From an uncultured Allorhizobium sp. (lineage in GTDB: Bacteria > Pseudomonadota > Alphaproteobacteria > Rhizobiales > Rhizobiaceae), in contig OY288189.1 in the NCBI GenBank assembly GCA_958439205.1, forward strand, positions 3,673,001 through 3,737,000: a stretch of 64,000 bases of DNA, read 5' to 3'. The notes beneath the pieces are model-generated. The model worked only from the letters and a program-made list of their open reading frames with translations, was not told the origin of the DNA and searched no databases. The position numbers and the translations under genes were made by a program. Shown here piece by piece: positions 59,093 through 64,000 of the stretch (its first letter is position 1; the number at the start of each line of letters is the position of its first letter).

Positions 59093-59151
59093 CCATGAGT
59101 TTAGTCCTTTGTCTGGACCCGGACGGGGAAACCGTCCGAAGGAAGGCTGGA

Positions 59152-59226
59152 TCAGGCCGAGGGCTGCCCCGTCAAAACCACACCCTTACCAAAGTCACAC
59201 ACGCAGACCGAAATCTCATTAGACAT
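59152..59226 (-). CDS. 24-residue Cys-x-Cys micropeptide
   Basis: The open frame encodes MSNEISVCVCDFGKGVVLTG followed by QPSA. It is too short for normal gene finding, but several signals support it. AAGGAAGG precedes the ATG at seven bases, a sigma-70-type promoter (CTTGTC-N17-CTACCT) lies about 40 bases upstream, and a terminator hairpin follows about 60 bases downstream, so it forms its own roughly 190-nucleotide transcript. Two cysteines at residues 8 and 10 could bind a metal or form a disulphide. I recognise no family; it is not PqqA-like (no Glu-x3-Tyr). It might be a precursor peptide, a regulatory leader or part of a dual-function small RNA. No maturation enzymes are adjacent. Confidence 0.55.
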   Translation of the reverse strand: MSNEISVCVCDFGKGVVLTGQPSA

Positions 59227-59264
59227 TGGATCACCTTCCTTTCGTTACGTTGCCGATGATCAGA

Positions 59265-59293
59265 AGGTAGGGTGGTCGAGGGGATTCGACAAG
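59265..59293 (-). promoter_or_regulatory. Promoter of the micropeptide gene
   Basis: On the minus strand CTTGTC (59288-59293) and CTACCT (59265-59270) are 17 bases apart, a good match to the alphaproteobacterial CTTGAC/CTATAT consensus. The predicted transcript start is about 59258, giving a leader near 30 nucleotides. Confidence 0.6.
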
Positions 59294-59374
59294 GCACGTT
59301 GTGTGACGATTTGTTGGGATAATTGTGTTGCATCGCGGCAGGTTTCGTTCACAATTCGCGCGCTGCTTCGGAGT

Positions 59375-59743
59375 TCAGTCCGCTCTCGCTAGAGGCGTCA
59401 GAAAAACGCGCTCGTAGCTGCGAAACGGTGGATCTTCACCGAACCGAGCATTCGCGGCCACGCCATCCGGATCTTTTTCCACCTGCTCCCGATAGCTCGC
59501 ATAGGCTTCTTCATCCGCGAAGGTGAACAGCGCGATCGCAACGTCGGTCGCCCCTTCGCTGCCCAAACCTTCAAAGCTCACCTTGGCATCCTGCGGCTTT
59601 TCTCGTGGCATGAAATAGCCATGGTGCGTGCCGCCATGACGTTCGATCAGTTTGATCCAGATGCGGGCATAAGCCTCGAATTCCGAGAGGCGTTGCGGAT
59701 CGAGATGATAGCGAACTTCACATGTGACAGGGCTTTTGGGCAT
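59375..59743 (-). CDS. NIPSNAP family protein
   Basis: The 122-residue protein is a dimeric alpha-beta barrel-like domain: VTCEVRYHLDPQRLSEFEAYARIWIKLIERHGGTHHGYFMPREKP is the NIPSNAP-type N-terminus, and FADEEAYASYREQVEKDPDG the second helix. The function is unknown in bacteria. AAGGAAGA precedes the ATG. It is a single gene; the micropeptide gene lies downstream on the same strand but has its own promoter. Confidence 0.82.
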   Translation of the reverse strand: MPKSPVTCEVRYHLDPQRLSEFEAYARIWIKLIERHGGTHHGYFMPREKPQDAKVSFEGLGSEGATDVAIALFTFADEEAYASYREQVEKDPDGVAANARFGEDPPFRSYERVFLTPLARAD

Positions 59744-59939
59744 GAAGATCTTCCTTGTCGCGGTACAGGTTCGTTCAGGGCTTGAGGAGGCCTGCGATAT
59801 CCTATGGCATGAAACGGACTTGAAAACAGACCGTGTGCAATCCCGCAGCCAATCGGTCAGCGCTGGTCAGATCGCCAATTCATATTGACCGCCCCCGCTC
59901 CGGCGGTGACACTCCTCTCTGCAATGGGAGGAGTACATC

Positions 59940-60245
59940 ATGGAAGAACCGATCCGCTGGCGGAACATGCTGAGCGCGCCGAGGGACGGCAGCCGCATTC
60001 TGGTGACCATCCGCGCGTCCGAACAGGGGCCGGGCGCCGTTGATCTCGTCTACTGGTCCAAGGGTGACCGCTTCGGCGCCGATGGCTGGCGGTCGTCGGA
60101 TTCGACGCCGGGACTGATCATCGCCTATGCGGAGCCGGAGCTGAAATGCTGGATGCCGCTGCCCGGTGTCAATATGGAAGCGATGGCCCGCCCGCCGGCC
60201 TGGGAGGGCGAGGACGAGAAGGAGCTGGATGGATCGGGGATCTGA
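59940..60245 (+). CDS. Small protein of unknown function (DUF551-like)
   Basis: The 101-residue protein begins MEEPIRWRNMLSAPRDGSRILVTIRASEQGPGAVDLVYWSKGDRFGADGWRS and includes PELKCWMPLPG. This SAPxDGxxIL...W...W.PLP pattern recalls DUF551-like and phage-derived small proteins in Rhizobiales, but I cannot assign a function. GGGAGGA precedes the ATG. There is no signal or membrane segment. Confidence 0.7.
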   Translation: MEEPIRWRNMLSAPRDGSRILVTIRASEQGPGAVDLVYWSKGDRFGADGWRSSDSTPGLIIAYAEPELKCWMPLPGVNMEAMARPPAWEGEDEKELDGSGI

Positions 60246-60386
60246 GGGAGCCCACCATCACCAGGCATTGCCGGCGAAGCGAAACTACCGGTGTACAGAG
60301 GGGGTTGTGCGTTCGGAACACGTAACGACGCACGGCTGTTATCAGCAGACCGCACCATTTGATTACCCGCATTTCTGGAGATAGGC

Positions 60387-60767
60387 ATGTTCACCCACAT
60401 CATGATCGGCAGCAACGACCTGCAGCGCTCGAAACGCTTCTATGACGCCACCTTCGTGGCCTTGGGCGGAAAGCCCGGCGAGACGGACGCGCGGGGCAGG
60501 CTGATTTATCTGCACAACGGCAGCCGCCTGATGGTCACGGCGCCGATCGACGGCAAGCCGGCGACGTCGGCCAATGGCGGGACGATCGGCATTCTGGCCG
60601 CGAGTGCAGATCAAGTGCGCGCCTGGCATTCCGAAGGCGTCGCGCATGGAGGCACCTCGATCGAAACCCCGCCGTCGGAGCGGCCGGACGGATCGTTCGT
60701 CGCCTATATGCGTGACCCTGATGGCAACAAGCTGACGGTACGCTCGCTACCCGGGGCCACGACATGA
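60387..60767 (+). CDS. VOC family protein (glyoxalase/bleomycin-resistance fold)
   Basis: The 126-residue protein has the single VOC module FTHIMIGSNDLQRSKRFYDATFVALGGKPGE ... LAASADQVRAWHSEGVAHGGTSIETPPSERPDGSFVAYMRDPDGNKLTVRSL. Conserved metal ligand positions include the early His (THIMIG) and the late Asp/Asn-rich RDPDGNK. It may act on lactoylglutathione-like or other small molecules; the substrate is unknown. GGAGATA precedes the ATG. Confidence 0.88.
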   Translation: MFTHIMIGSNDLQRSKRFYDATFVALGGKPGETDARGRLIYLHNGSRLMVTAPIDGKPATSANGGTIGILAASADQVRAWHSEGVAHGGTSIETPPSERPDGSFVAYMRDPDGNKLTVRSLPGATT

Positions 60768-60783
60768 GCGACGGCGCTCGCGC

Positions 60784-61581
60784 CTAATCCGCCTGCTTTG
60801 CCGTCGTGACTGGTGCGGTGATCAGCTTGAACTCCACCATCTCCTGCGGCGTCAGGTAATAGAGCCGGTCCGGGGGTGTTTCGAGGGCGTGGATCCAGAG
60901 ACCGTCGCCGATGCCCATCTCGTCGAGATGCCGGGCGATGCGGGCGGTGGTGCGCTGCGCTTCCGACATGGCCTGTTCGGGCGACGGGCGTTCCTCGCCG
61001 GCATTGAAGACCTGGTGGACGCCGAGGATGGCGTTTTCCTCTGCCTCGCGCGCGACGCCACCGGCAAAGATCAGCGGGCAGGATGAGGCGCAGAGCGCCT
61101 TGGTCGCAACCCTCGTATCCAGGCCCTTTTCGCGGATCAGCCGGGACATGGCGAGCGCATCTTCGACGGAGCCTCCCGGCGAATTCAGCAAGACTGCCTT
61201 CACATATTCGCCGCGTGCGCCGATCTCTTCGGCGAAGCGGTCGGCGGAGCCGAGATCTATTGCGCCTTCCGCCTTGAGCAGGCCGCCGGGCAGAAGCTCG
61301 AAGCGCATCGGCTGGCGCAGGATTTCCCGCGACGTTTCCGGCTCGACCAGCGGCGCTTGCGGCACACCGTCGGTCAGGGCCGGCGGAAGTACCGGCGCGT
61401 CGGTCGTCATCGGATCATGGCCCGGCAGGGCGGCGTTTGCGAGGCTCATTTCGCGCAGGTCGACGAAGAGGAAAGCGCCGGCGGCCGCCAGAAGGCCGAA
61501 GAATGCACCGCGCATCAGGAGCCCGTCGTCGGCGCTCAGAAAGGCTGCCTTCAAACGCTGGAAGAGCGAGGAGGGTTTCAC
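60784..61581 (-). CDS. Membrane-anchored ClpP-like (crotonase-fold) protein
   Basis: The 265-residue protein starts at GTG 61581, overlapping the upstream gene's stop (GTGA). It has one membrane helix (about residues 22-42) and then a periplasmic ClpP/SppA-like domain: VLLNSPGGSVEDALAMSRLIREKG is the oxyanion strand-turn, CASSCPLIFAGG holds the candidate nucleophile Ser, and GVHQVF has the His. Related COG3904-type proteins are predicted periplasmic serine peptidases. It forms a two-gene operon with the coiled-coil membrane protein upstream, which may be its partner or substrate receptor. Confidence 0.82.
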   Translation of the reverse strand: MKPSSLFQRLKAAFLSADDGLLMRGAFFGLLAAAGAFLFVDLREMSLANAALPGHDPMTTDAPVLPPALTDGVPQAPLVEPETSREILRQPMRFELLPGGLLKAEGAIDLGSADRFAEEIGARGEYVKAVLLNSPGGSVEDALAMSRLIREKGLDTRVATKALCASSCPLIFAGGVAREAEENAILGVHQVFNAGEERPSPEQAMSEAQRTTARIARHLDEMGIGDGLWIHALETPPDRLYYLTPQEMVEFKLITAPVTTAKQAD

Positions 61582-62885
61582 GCCGGCGGACCCTTTCTGG
61601 GCGCCTTCGCCGACATGTCGAGGCTGGTGATGTTGGAATCTGCCCGGCTTCGCTCATCGTCGGTTTCTGCGGCCTGCAAGGCCTGCTCCACATCGATGCC
61701 CTGGCGACCAAGCGCACGCTGCACCTCCAGCGCCTCCAGCAGCTCTGCCGCCGTGATCCGCTGGGCAAAGGGCATGCGCTCCTCCTGCCGCCGGATGGCG
61801 CCATGGACGACGGCCAGGATGAAGACGAGAACGGCGGGGAGCAGATCGATGGAGATTGCGCCGGCCCAGGCCGGGATGAAGTCGCCGGCATAGCGCAGCA
61901 CGGCTTCGGCTGAGGACAGCGGCACGAAGCGGCGCTCCGCGACAGGTTCGCGGGCGAGAATATCGTCCGCTGCCTGCGACAAGACTTGAGACTGGGCCGA
62001 AACCGAGGCGCGGATCGTCTCCATGACCTGGTCCTGGCGGTCGGCCAGATCGGCCGCCCGCCCATCGGCGACCGGGGCGATGAAACCGAGCGACAAGTCT
62101 TCGGCCGCGCGCTTGACCGAGGGGGCGATCGAGGTCTGTTCCAGCGAGGTGATGACGCCCGAGAGGGCGACGACTTCCGCCGAGAATTCATCGCTGCGGG
62201 GTGCGACGGCACCCGGCGCGGACACCAGCGTGCGCATTGTTGCCAGATGCGCACGACCCTGGTCGAAGAGGGTCGTGACGCGTTCGCGGGAGGCGACGAT
62301 GCCGGTTTCCAGTTCGTTGAGCTGCGCGGACATCTGCGTCAGAAGCTGAACGACGCTGCCGGCCCCCGTCGTGCCCGTCAGCGCACCGTTCTGTCGTTCG
62401 TCCTCGGCAAGCCTCGAAAAGCGCTCAGATGTGCGCTGAATATCCGGCAGCAGGCTTTGGGCGGCCAGTGCGTTCTGATGCGCCTGGTCGAGGTCGGCGG
62501 TATAGTCCTGAACCGTCTCGGCGAGATGCTGTTCGAGCGCTGCGGAGCCTGCGAGTGCTGCCGCATTCAGCCAGCTCGACATGGCGATGATCATCGCACA
62601 GCCGAGCGCCATAACGCCCAACATGGCGCCACGTGCCGCCGCGCCTGTCACATGCGGATAGAAGCGCGCCATGTAGGACCAGAAGGCATAGATCGCGACC
62701 GACACCGAGGCGGCATAGATGATGGCGGCGAAGAAGACCGCGGTCGCCGAGCCATCTAGCAGACTTCGGACCCCGAGATAGGTATAGACGCCGGAGGCAA
62801 GAGCGAGAACCGCAAGGGCAAAGCGGGTCATGGTTTCGACGGCCACGACGCCGTCCTGCAAACGATGCGAAGCGCCAAGCGCCAT
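61578..62885 (-). CDS. Coiled-coil integral membrane protein, partner of the ClpP-like protein
   Basis: The 435-residue protein has three N-terminal membrane helices (about residues 19-40, 46-70 and 84-107), a long helical periplasmic or cytoplasmic region (about 115-330, with heptad-like QHLAETVQDYTADLDQAHQNALAAQSLLPDIQRTSERFSRLAEDER), a fourth helix near 337-362, and a charged tail. I recognise no domain. GGAGG precedes the ATG. The four-base overlap with the downstream ClpP-like gene indicates a joint complex. A 12-bp palindrome (TTGTTCGAACAA) lies 72 bases upstream. Confidence 0.75.
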   Translation of the reverse strand: MALGASHRLQDGVVAVETMTRFALAVLALASGVYTYLGVRSLLDGSATAVFFAAIIYAASVSVAIYAFWSYMARFYPHVTGAAARGAMLGVMALGCAMIIAMSSWLNAAALAGSAALEQHLAETVQDYTADLDQAHQNALAAQSLLPDIQRTSERFSRLAEDERQNGALTGTTGAGSVVQLLTQMSAQLNELETGIVASRERVTTLFDQGRAHLATMRTLVSAPGAVAPRSDEFSAEVVALSGVITSLEQTSIAPSVKRAAEDLSLGFIAPVADGRAADLADRQDQVMETIRASVSAQSQVLSQAADDILAREPVAERRFVPLSSAEAVLRYAGDFIPAWAGAISIDLLPAVLVFILAVVHGAIRRQEERMPFAQRITAAELLEALEVQRALGRQGIDVEQALQAAETDDERSRADSNITSLDMSAKAPRKGPPA

Positions 62886-63237
62886 GAAGACCTCCGACAG
62901 GATGTAAGTCTTAACAAGCTCTTAAGAAGCGGGCGAAATGAAGGCTGAGCGCGGGGTTGTTCGAACAAAGCCGGTCGCGTGGCACTGGGAACAGGTGCCT
63001 CTCACGGCAGTGTTACGCGATGGGGCGATGTGGTCGCGGTTGAGGTGGAGATTTGATGCTTGCTGCGCGCTGTCCCAGGGAAATTTTGACGAGACGCCGC
63101 CCGGCTCGGCAGCCCCTACATATCGAGGTATCATATTTTGTCGTCCGGCCTGACCGAATGTTAAGCTCCCTTAGCGCAATATCTTCCGAGCTATGGGCCC
63201 ATCAATGGGTCCGAAACCGGTGCTTGAGGGGTTTGGA
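62886..63237. other. Intergenic stretch with palindrome TTGTTCGAACAA
   Basis: This 352-base divergent region holds the promoters of the membrane operon and of the diguanylate cyclase. The perfect 12-bp palindrome at 62957-62968 is the only structure I can name. It is not a GAAC-N7-GAAC LexA box of the alphaproteobacterial type. Confidence 0.45.
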
Positions 63238-64000
63238 GTGCGTTACAGAGAGGCCGACGATGTGTTCAAGACGCTCGTGTCGGAGCTGAACTCGACGCTG
63301 ACCCCGACGACGATCATGGCACTCACCATACTGGCCGTCGGCTCGTTTGCGTATCAGAGCTTTGGCAGCACCCCGATCCTGCTGGCCACGATCGTGGGCG
63401 CCATAGCTTCGCTTGGCAAAATCACCGTCAGCCTGGCGCATCGGCGCGCGGGTGCCGCGAAGCGCGCCACCGTTGCGGAGGCCGCGCGATGGGAGATGGC
63501 GCATGCCCTGCTCATCTTTGTGATTGCGGGCTGCGTGGGGACAATCGCCACCACCATCTTCTCCTACCCCGACCCATCGGTCCACATCCTCGCAGCAGCG
63601 CTGATCTATGGCTATTCCGCCGGGGTCGCGGTCCGGATATCCGTTCGGCCGTTGATCGCCGGGACGGCGATCCTGCTTGCATGCGTGCCGACGGCTATCT
63701 CGGTCATGGTGTATGGCGACACGGTCCACTGGATTCTGGCGGCGATGTCTATGGTCTTCCTGTTTGCCGCGATGCAGAGCGTGCTGCATGTCTATAGAAC
63801 CACCACAAGGCAGATCTGCCTGCGTCTGGAGATGGAGCATCAGGCACGCCACGATGCGCTGACAGGGCTTTATAACCGCATAGCGCTGCGCGAGGCCTAT
63901 TCGAGCCTTGGCCGGGCGGACGATGCCCTCACCTGCGTGCATTGCTTTGATCTTGATGGGTTCAAGGAGATCAATGATCGCTTCGGTCACGCGGTCGGAG
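63238..64000 (+). CDS. Membrane-bound diguanylate cyclase, 3' truncated
   Basis: The frame is open from 63205 to the window end. I prefer GTG 63238 as the start because GAGGGG lies at good spacing; ATG 63205 is the alternative. The N-terminal part has about five membrane helices (starting IMALTILAVGSFAYQSF and ALLIFVIAGCVGTIATTIF), and a GGDEF domain begins near residue 210 with HDALTGLYNRIALREAYSSL and FDLDGFKEINDRFGH. The GGDEF active-site loop itself lies beyond the window. It would make c-di-GMP in response to a membrane or periplasmic signal; whether an EAL domain follows cannot be seen. Confidence 0.85.
   Translation, partial: MRYREADDVFKTLVSELNSTLTPTTIMALTILAVGSFAYQSFGSTPILLATIVGAIASLGKITVSLAHRRAGAAKRATVAEAARWEMAHALLIFVIAGCVGTIATTIFSYPDPSVHILAAALIYGYSAGVAVRISVRPLIAGTAILLACVPTAISVMVYGDTVHWILAAMSMVFLFAAMQSVLHVYRTTTRQICLRLEMEHQARHDALTGLYNRIALREAYSSLGRADDALTCVHCFDLDGFKEINDRFGHAVG

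Noticed and set aside
59152..59226. PqqA-type precursor peptide
   Set aside because: The length fits, but the Glu-x3-Tyr core is missing and no pqqBCDE genes are nearby.
62957..62968. LexA/SOS box
   Set aside because: The alphaproteobacterial LexA site is a GAAC/GTTC repeat with a 7-base spacer; this is a continuous palindrome.
1..64000. Prophage, integrated plasmid, insertion sequence, tRNA or rRNA genes
   Set aside because: I saw no integrase, transposase, terminal inverted repeats with target duplications, tRNA-like cloverleafs or rRNA motifs; a tRNA scan would be needed to exclude short RNA genes fully.

Overview
The window is GC-rich chromosomal DNA from an alphaproteobacterium, most likely a member of the Rhizobiaceae (Rhizobium/Agrobacterium/Ciceribacter-like). 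I infer this from the gene families present: a Rhizobium-etli-type asparaginase, a host attachment family protein, DUF982, a TIGR03808-type Tat-exported repeat protein, an S21 gene with rhizobial neighbours, an xylFHG-type sugar transporter with a ROK regulator, and promoters of the CTTGNN-N17-CTATAT type. Family assignments come from recognising protein motifs by eye; no database search was run. I see no rRNA, tRNA, prophage, insertion sequence or CRISPR array.

Layout. 1-6.5 kb: housekeeping and stress genes (truncated MDR reductase, DJ-1/PfpI protein, GNAT, two related small membrane proteins, HlyIII, MAPEG, an OhrR-like regulator divergent from a Tat-exported metallo-beta-lactamase-fold hydrolase). 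6.9-8.7 kb: chemoreceptor. 9.0-9.7 kb: VapBC. 10.0-10.7 kb: unknown membrane-anchored protein. 11.0-15.8 kb: xylose-type ABC transporter (xylF-xylH-xylG, minus strand) divergent from a ROK repressor, with a 21-bp palindrome between them. 16-19 kb: small genes. 19.1-20.8 kb: soluble PAS-PAS chemoreceptor. 21.1-24.3 kb: a large lone STAND-type NTPase with 44-residue tandem repeats, the best candidate for an undescribed immune-type system. 25-31 kb: HerA-like ATPase, degenerate EAL protein, YnfA, BrnTA, LysE with YafY regulator, fatty acid desaturase. 32-34 kb: cold-shock protein with a long leader and ribosomal protein S21. 33.8-39 kb: several regulator/target pairs (MarR with DUF899-DUF1579-VOC, HxlR with NmrA-like, OhrR with Ohr). 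39-43 kb: class A beta-lactamase coupled to a small secreted four-cysteine protein, host attachment protein, two L,D-transpeptidases. 43-51.6 kb: chemoreceptor, DHA2 efflux pump with MarR regulator, Tat-exported beta-helix protein, GAF-GGDEF-EAL protein. 51.6-59 kb: DUF2087, GST, DUF4406, DeoR regulator, CelD-like acyltransferase plus flippase, asparaginase, DUF3750. 59-64 kb: a 24-residue Cys-x-Cys micropeptide gene with its own promoter and terminator, small genes, a membrane ClpP-like protease operon, and a diguanylate cyclase cut by the window end.

How the genes work together. The dominant theme is sensing and stress response. There are three chemoreceptors, at least three c-di-GMP proteins (one apparently inactive), two OhrR-type peroxide sensors, and many divergent regulator/target pairs. 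In most of these pairs a perfect or near-perfect inverted repeat lies in the shared intergenic space: ROK/xyl, YafY/LysE, HxlR/NmrA, OhrR/Ohr, OhrR/MBL, MarR/DHA2 and MarR/DUF899. Cell-envelope functions (L,D-transpeptidases, beta-lactamase, desaturase, flippase) form a second theme. Accessory content is limited to two toxin-antitoxin modules, the STAND gene and possibly the 9.97-10.7 kb gene.
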